Shown here in pieces: positions 1-9,154 of a stretch of DNA of 64,000 bases (its first letter is position 1; each line of letters starts with the position of its first letter). Source of the DNA: Rhabditoides inermis (taxonomy: Eukaryota > Nematoda > Chromadorea > Rhabditida > Rhabditidae); assembly GCA_963966185.1 (NCBI GenBank), contig CAWZYM010000450.1:1-64000 (forward strand). The letters run 5' to 3'. Made by a program: the position numbers and the translations under genes. The notes under the pieces are model-generated. The model was not told the DNA's origin, did no database searches, and was given only the letters and a program-made list of their open reading frames with translations.

Positions 1-1207
1 GAGTTCATCCGCTGGTAATCGCTCTGACGATTCATATATCATTACTAGTGCTCTGGCTGACATAATTGCAAATTAGCACCCTCGTAGCGAGCTCCTGTCA
101 TATCGATTCGGCCTCATTCCCCAGGGCTCACTCCATTATATGAAGCTCTCTCGAGTTCATCCGCTGGTAATTGCTCTGACGATCTACATATAATTACTAG
201 TGCTCTGGCTGACATATGTGCAAAATAGCACCCTCGTAGTCCTGTCATATCGATCCGGCCTCATTCCCCAGGGCTTACTCCATTATTTGGAGCTCTCTCG
301 AGTTCATCGGCTGGTAATTGCTCTGACGATCCACATATAATTACTAGTGCTCTGGCTGACATAGAGTTCATCCGCTGGTAATTGCTCTGACGATCTACAT
401 ATAATTACTAGTGCTCTGGCTGACATATGTGCAAAATAGCACCCTCGTAGTCCTGTCATATCGATCCGGCCTCATTCCCCAGGGCTCACTCCATTATATG
501 GAGCTCTCTCGAGTTCATCCGCTGGTAATTGCTCTGACGATCTACATATAATTACTAGTGCTCTGGCTGACATATGTGCAAAATAGCACCCTCGTAGTCC
601 TGTCATATCGATCCGGCCTCATTCCCCAGGGCTTACTCCATTATTTGGAGCTCTCTCGAGTTCATCGGCTGGTAATTGCTCTGACGATCCACATATAATT
701 ACTAGTGCTCTGGCTGACATAGAGTTCATCCGCTGGTAATTGCTCTGACGATCTACATATAATTACTAGTGCTCTGGCTGACATATGTGCAAAATAGCAC
801 CCTCGTAGTCCTGTCATATCGATCCGGCCTCATTCCCCAGGGCTCACTCCATTATATGGAGCTCTCTCGAGTTCATCCGCTGGTAATTGCTCTGACGATC
901 TACATATATTTACTAGTGCTCTGGCTGACATATGTGCAAAATAGCACCCTCGTAGCGAGCTCCTGTCATATCGATCCGGCCTCATTCCCCAGGGCTCACT
1001 CCATTATATGGAGCTCTCTCGAGTTCATCCGCTGGTAATTGCTCTAACGATCTACATATAGTTACTAGTGCTCTGGCTGACACATGTGCAAAACAGCACC
1101 CTCGTAGCGAGCTCCTGTCATATCGATCCGGCCTCATTCCCCAGGGCTCACTCCATTATGTGGAGCTCTCTCGAGTTCATCGCTGGTAATTGCTCTGACG
1201 ATCTACA
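1..1207. repeat. Satellite array, 147/152-bp units with a 64-bp partial unit
   Basis: Units share the core ATTACTAGTGCTCTGGCTGA and recur near positions 43, 193, 340, 404, 551, 698, 762, 909 and 1061. The spacings are 147 or 152 bp, interrupted by a 64-bp short unit. The pattern 147+64+147 repeats once (193-550 and 551-908), giving a higher-order period of 358 bp. The 152-bp units differ by a short GCGAG insertion. No coding content is credible; the 89-codon frame at 769 only reads across repeats. The same family continues at 49620-49766 and 54399-55211. Confidence 0.95.
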
Positions 1208-1578
1208 CACTTGCACCGAGTCGAGAGATAAGTGAGGTTTATTTTGGGATTTCATCCTGAATTTCTGGATGGATTACGGTCACGGATTTGAATGTTCTCG
1301 GCTCGAGACCACCCAAGCCGTTCAATCCTGAATTAAATAATACGGATTCCGGCTGACAAATATTGCGTTAGGAATGTGGTCACATTGCCTACTTGCGTCT
1401 CCGCCCATTCTGATTGGCGGGAGATTTCGTCGGTGTTTAGGTTGATTATGTAATGTTATCCATTAAAAATCGATCTTATTTTATTATAATACGATGCATA
1501 ATGACATCAACGGTCTCATATATATTTTGTGTACATTTGACAATGATTTGCTTTGGCGGTTGCGTCGCGTCCGCGACA
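1208..1578 (-). mobile_element. LTR-like block Y (truncated LTR of a related BEL family)
   Basis: This block aligns, with many substitutions, to the U3 part of the BEL LTRs read in minus orientation. Shared landmarks in the same order are a GGATTACGGTCA-type segment, an ATACGGATTCCG segment, a TGACAAATAT segment, GTGGTCACATTGCC, a CCGCCCA...GGCGGGAG box, and the terminal TCGCGTCCGCGACA. Only about 370 bp are present. The left side runs straight into satellite, so it is truncated, and the right terminus abuts the CTGGGTTA array exactly. A near-identical copy lies at 55212-55582. Confidence 0.75.
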
Positions 1579-2335
1579 CTGGGTTACTGGGTTACTGGGT
1601 TACTGGGTTACTGGGTTACTGGGTTACTGGGTTACTGGGTTACTGGGTTACTGGGTTACTGGGTTACTGGGTTACTGGGTTACTGGGTTACTGGGTTACT
1701 GGGTTACTGGGTTACTGGGTTACTGGGTTACTGGGTTACTGGGTTACTGGGTTACTGGGTTACTGGGTTACTGGGTTACTGGGTTACTGGGTTACTGGGT
1801 TTTTTTGGGTTACTGGGTTACTGGGTTACTGGGTTACTGGGTTACTGGGTTACTGGGTTACTGGGTTACTGGGTTACTGGGTTACTGGGTTACTGGGTTA
1901 CTGGGTTACTGGGTTACTGGGTTACTGGGTTACTGGGTTACTGGGTTACTGGGTTACTGGGTTACTGGGTTACTGGGTTACTGGGTTACTGGGTTACTGG
2001 GTTACTGGGTTACTGGGTTACTGGGTTACTGGGTTACTGGGTTACTGGGTTACTGGGTTACTGGGTTACTGGGTTACTGGGTTACTGGGTTACTGGGTTA
2101 CTGGGTTACTGGGTTACTGGGTTACTGGGTTACTGGGTTACTGGGTTACTGGGTTACTGGGTTACTGGGTTACTGGGTTACTGGGTTACTGGGTTACTGG
2201 GTTACTGGGTTACTGGGTTACTGGGTTACTGGGTTACTGGGTTACTGGGTTACTGGGTTACTGGGTTACTGGGTTACTGGGTTACTGGGTTACTGGGTTA
2301 CTGGGTTACTGGGTTACTGGGTTACTGGGTTACTG
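1579..2335 (+). repeat. (CTGGGTTA)n telomere-like 8-bp tandem array, about 94 copies
   Basis: A perfect 8-bp repeat runs for 757 bp with one interruption near 1798-1808, where a T6 run replaces a unit. It starts at the base after the LTR-like terminus CGACA and ends at the first base of block X. The G-rich strand (GGG every 8 nt) is the plus strand and could form G-quadruplexes. All plus-strand frames are open because 8 is not a multiple of 3 and the unit has no stop in that direction, so the long frames here are artefacts. Confidence 0.97.
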
Positions 2336-2719
2336 TATCCTAAACCCTACACGGGCAAAACCATGGAACGGGACCGACCTTACTCTAGCATCGCTATCAC
2401 CGAACCATGAGCTCATACGAAAAGGAGGGGGCGGGGCTAGAACTCGGAGCGTGTGGCGTCTCCGCGCAGGTGTGTGGCGGGTGTGTGGAAGACGAGGGCG
2501 GCCGAGTGAGGGGGCGAGGGAAGTGCCGGCTCCAAACAGGCGCGGACGGGGCAGACGAATCCAAGCTGGCGCTTCTTCTTCACATCCCATGCGAACAGCA
2601 ACAGAGAGTACAGTATTCGTTCAGCGGGTAGTACGGTATCATGTTGTTCTCACACAGTGGATGTCATATGGTATGATCATAGTCAAAGTTATACGGTTTC
2701 GGTCGTGGATTCCACGACA
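2336..2719. repeat. Block X, uninterrupted copy (empty BEL insertion site)
   Basis: A 384-bp repeat whose other copy is split between 4298-4372 and 49305-49619. It begins GTATCCTAAACC and ends in the palindrome TCGTGGATTCCACGA followed by CA, which resembles the palindrome-plus-CA terminus of the BEL LTRs. It may therefore be a solo LTR of another family. The GC-rich middle (2407-2631) has a short open frame beginning at the ATG of the target-site CCATG, but nothing supports its being a gene. The CCATG at 2405-2409 is the pre-insertion site of the 45-kb BEL block. Confidence 0.7.
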
Positions 2720-4297
2720 CTCCCCCTTTCGCAAGGAAATATGCGGCCATACGGGGAGTTCAATTAATGTCGCATACAGTCGATTCACTTGGTTGTAGCG
2801 GTTGTGGGTGACTACAGAAAATGGGCAGCCACAGCATACTCGTGGCACTTCCCGGTTTGAGATCATGTTGTGATAATAGTGTGCACAGGTTGTTGGTGGG
2901 AGAGTCCGTTATATCCGCCAAACAGTGCGCGATATAAAGAAATAGTGGTTACTGTATAGAGTACGGTAGGTAAGCGTACGGTAGGTACCGTAGTCATAAA
3001 AGGGTTACGGTAGCTCCGACTTAATAGTGTTATTAATCGATAGAGGTTCGCTCGTTATCAATAATATTATGAATATGTAATGGTTGTTTCAAAACGTAAG
3101 CAGTACTGCATCAGTAGTGACTAACAGTCGCGGTTCACTTGCCGCGACCCTCCCCCTCGACCAGAGATGTGGTAAGAGCGGTGCGTTTAGCGCTGAGGTT
3201 AGAGGCGTCACTTCATATTCTATGAAGTTGTGATAGTCATCGAATGATAGTGGTTGGATGAATCGGCAATCGACTGATCATGTCGCTGTTGTTGTTTGGA
3301 TCTGAAAGGGGTTGGCTGCAATCACGTTATTGTCTGTGTTGCTTGTTTCATCATCATCCCTGTATCGGATATTTCGGTTTCATAAACTCAATCACGTTAC
3401 GGCCCAATCGGTAATGGGGATGAGTGAGAATAGAATAGCTGCTCACACGATAGTGAGCGGTTGCGAGGTTGTGGGTGAGCGTGGGAAAATGCTCGGACAG
3501 AGTGAGGTAGTGATGGCGGTTATCGATCGATACCGCGTGGCAGGTTCTCAAAGTTTCGAAACGCGTGCAAATCGCGAACAAAATTTATGAATGAGAGCGT
3601 TTAGAAGCAATCAAATATGGTGGTTCGGAGGTTGTGGTGGTGGTTCAGAGGTGTTATGTTTGACACTTGAAGCCGCAAAAGCGTTGTGATATGGCACGTG
3701 GGCCTTTCTCGGTTCGTCGACCGGTGGTTTAATCGATACGTGGATCGATAATAGGTGATGGTTTCGATTGATATCAGTTGAGTTAGTCAACTATATCAGT
3801 ATCGAGCAATAGAAATGATTTGGAAGCTGACAGAGCCAACTAGCCAAATCAAAGAACGCACAGGCGCAAAGTGCAAGATGATGCAATCGCGCAAAACAAC
3901 AATCTGAGACAATCGCGAGAGTGAAACGGCTGGATTCGTGTTAACCGAGCCGATGCACCAATGTTCAGGAAGAATAGGGTGGGATGGTCCACTATAACCA
4001 AATAGCGACCAACCCCAACTCTGCGCGATGTTTAGACAATCAAAAGAGACACGATTCGACGAAGGAAAGATCGGAGCCTCCGCGAATCATAGACAGCCCA
4101 TATTACCAAAAAAGGATAGAAACACATAATAAGAATAAGAGAGTTTTACTGACAACCGGAAAGAACCGCACGCCGGCGGGGACACACAAAACAATGTCGG
4201 ACACACGTCCACGACAACAAGACAAGGGAGCATCACTCCAATCATAACACACACACTAGTCGCAACTAGGAAGAAAAGGGACTACTGCATTCCGCTA
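2720..4297. other. 1.58-kb interval with no recognised gene
   Basis: This stretch lies between the two X copies in direct orientation. I see no long open frame, no family motif and no strong repeat. It has several short TACGGTA-type motifs (2961-3012), and the purine run before 4280 is not adjacent to the X boundary. Frames of 87-92 codons at 3312 and 3984 show no recognisable domain. The interval could be the internal part of an element with X as terminal repeats, but no primer binding site or polypurine tract sits at either junction. Confidence 0.5.
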
Positions 4298-4372
4298 GTA
4301 TCCTAAACCCTACACGGGCAAAACCATGGAACGGGACCGACCTTACTCGAGCATCGCTATCACCGAACCATG
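4298..4372. repeat. Block X, left arm, interrupted by the BEL insertion
   Basis: This segment matches 2335-2409 with one substitution (CTCGAGC versus CTCTAGC). Its last five bases, CCATG (4368-4372), are repeated at 49305-49309 after the far LTR end, where X resumes. That makes CCATG the target-site duplication of the 45-kb insertion. Confidence 0.9.
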
Positions 4373-5314
4373 TGAGCGCACCCAAGATCGTCACCAAAAG
4401 TACACGTAATCATAACATTATTTATTTGCAATACATTGTTATTTCATATTCATGCGATTATTGAAGTGGTTGAGGTACAGGAGTTGGACGAGGGTTACGG
4501 TAGATAGAGCCGCACGGTGATGATGTACTTGTAGAAGAAGCGGGATACTGTAGCGTATTCTTGGTTCCAGTGAGTGGTTACGGTAGCTCTCGTCGGGAAT
4601 CCACCAGCGACGGAGACTTGATGCGGTAGGAGTGCGGGCCCCCGGAATCCACCGGGTTGCATGGCCATACAACGCACGCAGCGCCTCGGAATCCACCGGG
4701 CAATCGGCTGCTGAAGAAGGGGAAGAAGGGACGCTCAGTGCAGAACCTCTGCGATACTGGCGTGATCATATTCCGATTCACTCCACTGCGAACACATTCT
4801 TTTGCATTTAATCCGCTGTACTACTCGTAATTTATCATAGTGTGTTCGGTTTACATTTACCCTGATTTACATTCAGATGTCGATCCACTTCATTCGATTC
4901 ATTGATTTATCGCATCCACTCACCGCGCCTGACGGTCGCAAGTCGGATAAGTGTGGATAAGTGATCTTTCTGTGCATCCTGGAAGAGCTTATATACCCTC
5001 CGGAATGGGTTACGGTCATGTATTGAATGTTGTCGGTCCGGGACCATCGGTGCCGTCTGATTCTATTTTAAATACTACGGATTCCGTTTGACAAATATGC
5101 GAGATTAACCGTGGTCACATTGCCACTCTCTGGCCCCGCCCATCGCGTCTGGCGGGAGACTTTCGTTGTAGCCAGAATTAAATCTATTGATCGTTATCGA
5201 TTGTTTATCGATTATAATTCATTACTAGTAGTTATAAAATGTACATACATATTTATATAGTAGTTACATAGTCATTCTATTAGTCTATATAGTGGTTGTA
5301 TCGCGTCCGCGACA
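4373..5314 (-). mobile_element. LTR of BEL unit A (3' LTR, minus orientation), 942 bp
   Basis: Read on the minus strand it starts TGTCGCGGACGCGATAC and ends GGTGCGCTCA, so it has TG...CA ends. It contains a GGGCGGGGCC box, a TATATAA box and an AATAAA near the 3' end. It forms the left edge of the compound insertion, flanked by the CCATG target repeat. It is essentially identical to the LTRs at 13448, 15807, 24882 and 33953. Confidence 0.92.
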
Positions 5315-5462
5315 TTCCCGGCCTGACCTTTTTTGATGTGTCTTCCGTTCTCGATTTGAGTTCTTGTTTCGATTCTATGATTTTTCATATTTTTTGGTTT
5401 CTTGATTTCGTAATCAACTATATTATAGTATGTTCTATATGTACTGATTCTTCTTCTTTCAG

Positions 5463-6496
5463 GTTATCGCATCAAGAAAGGCCGATGTCAAGAGGCCTAT
5501 TAGTAGCCGTCCTCGTTCAAGTCGGGCTGCAGCCCGTTCGTCTCCAACTCGGTATTCTACTACCTCGACATCGACGAGAGTGAGTATTTTTTTTTCTTTC
5601 TCTTCTTATTTATTTTATGTTCCATGTTGTTAGTTGACATGATTATTTGATTTGTTTGGAAACATTTCGTTTGTCCGGTTTAATTCTAAATTCATTCAGT
5701 AATTCAAAATTAATTTGCTTTGTAGTTAAATTGTATTATAGCCTTTTGTTGGGTGTGCTAGACGATATATGATAGTTTCTTGTCTAGTTGTTTTACTTAT
5801 TCAATTTCATTCAGGTCCGTGCCGGTGCTGGCTGGACACGGCGAAGGGCTTCGACCTCATGCGAGGACAAGGTAAATTCAATTATCTCTTGATACTATTG
5901 TTACTATTGTTTACTTTGAATGTTATTCAAGTTCAATTCATTCTATTTAGGTGATAGCTGACTGCGACGGTCGACAACGGAGACGTGCAGCCATCATCAG
6001 CGCCGTCTCTGTCGAAGACGGTATTATTGGAGTACAGGTAAGTTCGTCCCGCAATTCCTTTCCCATATCATATTCATTCCATGTTTCGCTCACCATTGTA
6101 GGTGTGTTCAAGCACGCCACATATTATGCGATAAATATTTATAATTGTAATTTGTTTGTTTATTCTCTGAGACTTATAGTTTGTGTTTGTTTTCTGTTTC
6201 ATTCTTCAAGGCTTCGTTCCGTCGGAACGATAGCTAGTTTATATTGTTTCTGGCACCCTTATCAGGTGTTGCCTTCATTCATTCCAGTCTTATCTCAAGA
6301 TCATTGAGATGTTGATTCATTTCCATTCCATTCAATTCATTCAGATGCAGCGGAGTAAGCCAACGAAGGGAGCGTCACCAAGTCAATTCTACAGGTTTCC
6401 ACTATTATATTCATTCAACCCTCACATTCATACACTGAGTCATTTTCTCACAATATTTATTCAAACAAACAATTCAACATTCAATTCAACAGTTAG
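5463..6496 (+). CDS. Antisense spliced gene of BEL unit A (fragment of a basic, Ser/Arg-rich protein)
   Basis: This gene lies on the strand opposite unit A, between ORF3 and the LTR. Exons bounded by GT/AG can be read at 5463-5579 (39 codons), 5815-5871 (19), 5951-6037 (29) and 6345-6394, with a stop three bases into an exon at 6493. The first three junctions are phase 0 and the exons concatenate openly; intron ends are TTTCAG, ATTCAG, TTTAG and ATTCAG. The product is rich in Ser, Arg and Ala, with no domain I recognise. There is no credible start codon in frame before 5463, so 5' exons are missing or lie in the LTR-proximal leader. A captured host-gene fragment is the simplest reading; the same gene recurs in units E, B and C. 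Confidence 0.5.
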
Positions 6497-6515
6497 TACG
6501 GCTTCGGCTTGTCCC

Positions 6516-7265
6516 TTAGATCATCTTGGCGAACTCGTCCTCTCCCACGAAGGATCCGTCCGAGTGGAAAGCCCTCGGGCAGAGAGCCGAACAGTGAGGT
6601 CCTCGGCAGGCACGAATCACGCAGCGAGCGCCGCGCTTGCATCGATGGTCCTTGTCCATCCGGTACGCGCACAGCTGGCAGAGGCGCAGAACTCCGAACT
6701 GTTTGTGGCGAGCTTCTTCCGTGGAGTACTTCGTACAACATTGAGTCCAATGTCCAACGTGTCCCTGGCAGAGTGCGCAGTATTGCTTGATCTTCTTGAC
6801 GGCCGGCTGGTCATCCTCGGTGGTGTCCTTGACGTGCTTGTCGATCTTCTCGAGCACGGTCGACGCCTTCTCGCTGATCTCAGAGAGGCCCTTCTCGGCG
6901 AGGTGAGCGGAGTCCAGCAGGTCCCTCCTGATCGATCCTTCACATCCACGAATTTTGTCCTCCATCTCTTCCAGCTTGGAGAGGACGGCATTGCGGGACT
7001 TGGTGATGCCTGCGTCGATGTGGCGCTTCAGCGACGTCTCCAAGGCCATGATCGATGCTCCGATTGTCTCAGTGCTCCTCTCCCAGGTGGTCCTAATGAG
7101 GTTCGACTGCCCGGTGGTGGTCAGTAGCAACCGATCCTCGAACTTCTCGAAGTCGGTGTTGTTGATCCAGCGCTCCTCCTCGACATTGTCCTCGATGTGG
7201 TCCTCGGCAGCCGGCAACATGTCCTTGTTGAAGTCGTTCTCCTCGGCCATGATGTCCTGCGACAT
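6516..7265 (-). CDS. ORF3 of BEL unit A: coiled-coil plus Cys/His zinc-finger protein
   Basis: A 249-codon frame downstream of integrase on the element strand. I chose the ATG at 7265; the frame is open 22 codons further upstream without another ATG, and an upstream splice acceptor (ending ATAATCAG) could feed it. The N-terminal part is acidic with a predicted heptad-rich region around residues 60-155. The C-terminal part has CALC...HW..CC followed by CQLC, H, C, C..C, H, C spacing, as in Gag zinc knuckles of BEL elements. Codon use is strongly GC-ending (GAG, AAG, GAC, CTC), unlike the A/T-ending gag and pol. It is not an envelope: there is no signal peptide or membrane segment. Confidence 0.7.
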   Translation of the reverse strand: MSQDIMAEENDFNKDMLPAAEDHIEDNVEEERWINNTDFEKFEDRLLLTTTGQSNLIRTTWERSTETIGASIMALETSLKRHIDAGITKSRNAVLSKLEEMEDKIRGCEGSIRRDLLDSAHLAEKGLSEISEKASTVLEKIDKHVKDTTEDDQPAVKKIKQYCALCQGHVGHWTQCCTKYSTEEARHKQFGVLRLCQLCAYRMDKDHRCKRGARCVIRACRGPHCSALCPRAFHSDGSFVGEDEFAKMI

Positions 7266-7533
7266 GTGAATGTAGACGAAGAAGGTAGTGAGTAAGTTGG
7301 CGTTGAGCAGCTCCGGGTCCGCGAAGACCAACGTGGAGGTAATTTCGAACTGATTATATCAGCGATCGATTCCTTTGATATGCAGATTTTAGGCTAATTA
7401 TTTTATCACCGCTCACTACGGTATCAAACTGCTTCTGATCGTTTTGAGACCAGGTAATTTCTGAAATTTGCATATTCCGTTATATTCCAAATGCCGAATA
7501 ATTACTAAATTACGAATTATTTTTATTTCGAAT

Positions 7534-8799
7534 TTAATTTTCGTTGTATGTTTTCGCTTTTTTACATCTTCTTTCCGGTTGTTTTCGGGTTTCCGGTGGT
7601 TTGTTTTGTCCTGAGTAAACGTTCGATATATCTGCGCATCTGATTTCTAGTGGAACTAGTGCGCTTATGTTTCTGTTCAGTATTCCTTTTGCCGTTTTTA
7701 ATTTAGCGGTTCTAATTTGGTCATCTGAGCTTGTGTGTAGCTCGATTATGATTCCCATAAACCATCGTTTTGTCAATTGGGTATCTTCAATTATAATGAC
7801 TACTTCGCCCACTTTGGGGGCAAGTGCGGAGCCATGCTTTTTCCACGAATTTGAGCGGTTTCTATGTTGCTCGCGCAAATTCTTCAAATAATCATTTGAC
7901 CAGTGTTTCCAAAACCGGTTTCTAGATTTCTCTGCACTTTCTAGATTGTTTATTGTAAGTTGGTAGATTTCGCTTTCTTCTTTTATTTGAAATTCGCCAT
8001 TATCGTTCTTCACTGTTTTCACAGTACTTTCTATTCCTGGGTTTATGACATCGCTTGGTTTGACGCACTTCCATTCATCTAGGTTTGAATTGACGTAACT
8101 TATTGGCCTTGCATTTAAAATTGCTTCGCATTCCACTAGAGTCGTTTCAAAATCAGTCAACTCTAGCGTTTTATTATTTGTCATCATTTTCATTGCGCGT
8201 TTCACGCTTCCTACTAATCTTTCGTAAGCGCCACCTCTCCATGGTGTCAATTCTGTTATAAATTTCCAATTTATTTGTTGTACATCATATTCTATATTTG
8301 ATTTATTCCAGATTCTTTCTGCTAACTGAAATTGTAGCGCGTTATCCGTGAGCATCAATGATGGCACACCTCGTCTTGCGCACATTCGTTTGGTTGCTTT
8401 TATGAATTCTTTCGTGTTGCAGCTCTTTACCAGTTCTAGGTGTATTAAACGTGTGGTTAGACACGTGTAAAGAACAATCCATATTTTCGTGTTCTCGCCA
8501 TTTTCTATCACCCACAATGGGCCGGCGTAGTCGCAACCAGTATTTTCGAACGGCCTGCTTCTTGTTGTTCTCAGTTCTGGCAGTTGTCCCATATTCGGGT
8601 ATTTATACGCGTATGCTTTGTATATTCTACACATTACGCATTTATTTAAAATTCTCTTTACAGCCGCTCTTCCCTGCGGGATCCAGTAGGAGTCTCGCAG
8701 TGCCGCGAGAGTGTGGGCAACACCACCGTGCGCTGTCTGCCAACACTCACGATATGCGGAAATGGAAGAATCAACAAAAAAATGGTTAGATGAATACAA
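7534..8799 (-). CDS. Integrase ORF of BEL unit A (detached from pol)
   Basis: A 421-codon frame with the catalytic triad of a retroviral-type integrase: D in GCDYAGPL, D in LTDNALQF and E in GGAYERLVG, followed by a C-terminal region ending in a basic tail. In unit D the same sequence is fused in frame to RNase H. Here the first ~40 codons come from the inverted gag fragment, so the start at MYSSNHFF is fortuitous. The first His of the HHCC zinc site is lost and a Cys (ECWQTAH) occupies its place. Whether it is translated is unknown, since nothing supplies a ribosome entry. Confidence 0.85.
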   Translation of the reverse strand: MYSSNHFFVDSSISAYRECWQTAHGGVAHTLAALRDSYWIPQGRAAVKRILNKCVMCRIYKAYAYKYPNMGQLPELRTTRSRPFENTGCDYAGPLWVIENGENTKIWIVLYTCLTTRLIHLELVKSCNTKEFIKATKRMCARRGVPSLMLTDNALQFQLAERIWNKSNIEYDVQQINWKFITELTPWRGGAYERLVGSVKRAMKMMTNNKTLELTDFETTLVECEAILNARPISYVNSNLDEWKCVKPSDVINPGIESTVKTVKNDNGEFQIKEESEIYQLTINNLESAEKSRNRFWKHWSNDYLKNLREQHRNRSNSWKKHGSALAPKVGEVVIIIEDTQLTKRWFMGIIIELHTSSDDQIRTAKLKTAKGILNRNISALVPLEIRCADISNVYSGQNKPPETRKQPERRCKKAKTYNEN

Positions 8800-9154
8800 G
8801 AACGACTTGAATGAATCGGTGGAGGAATACTATGAATTCAAGAAGGCTCAGAATATAAATAAATCGCTGCTCGTCCAGAACAATCTGAATGGAATAATCA
8901 AGAATCAATATGTCCACCTCGATCAAATCAAAATCTTGTATGATCAGCTGGACGAAAAGCAAAAGAAGGCGAGAGCAGCGGGCGACTCGAATGAATCGAT
9001 AAAGGCGATCGAGGATGAACTTGAGACAATGAACATAGAACTATCACTGCACAAGGGAATAAAGGCTATTACTGAAATAGGAATCTGGCTATCTCGCCAC
9101 GACCCCATAAACGAACAGAACACGGGTGAAACGGTAGCTGATCAAACAGCTGCT
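8740..9154 (+). pseudogene. Inverted gag N-terminal segment inserted in pol of unit A
   Basis: These 415 bp match the start of the intact gag of unit D (41766-42180), but lie in reverse orientation relative to the surrounding minus-strand pol. They include the gag start codon (MEESTKKW...) and its Lys/Glu-rich helical region, and they end exactly where the D gag continues into the part retained in A at 13443. Insertion separates RNase H from integrase. The same structure at the same bases occurs in B and C. Confidence 0.95.

Noticed and set aside
1579..2335. A true chromosome end
   Set aside because: Both arrays are followed by more than 300 bp of other sequence on the G-strand 3' side, so they are internal here.
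1453..2798. Long open frames (up to 434 codons) over the 8-bp array, repeated at 55457-56288
   Set aside because: They consist of WVTGLLGY repeats produced by an 8-bp unit without plus-strand stops in any frame; there is no coding evidence.
4439..4781. Short frames of 60-85 codons inside the LTRs (also at 13514, 16340, 25415, 34486, 48608)
   Set aside because: They lie within LTR sequence, overlap in three frames and have no domain.
6309..7127. 272-codon frame opposite ORF3 (also in B and C)
   Set aside because: A shadow of the GC-rich ORF3; the sense strand has the zinc-finger pattern and the poly(A) signal.
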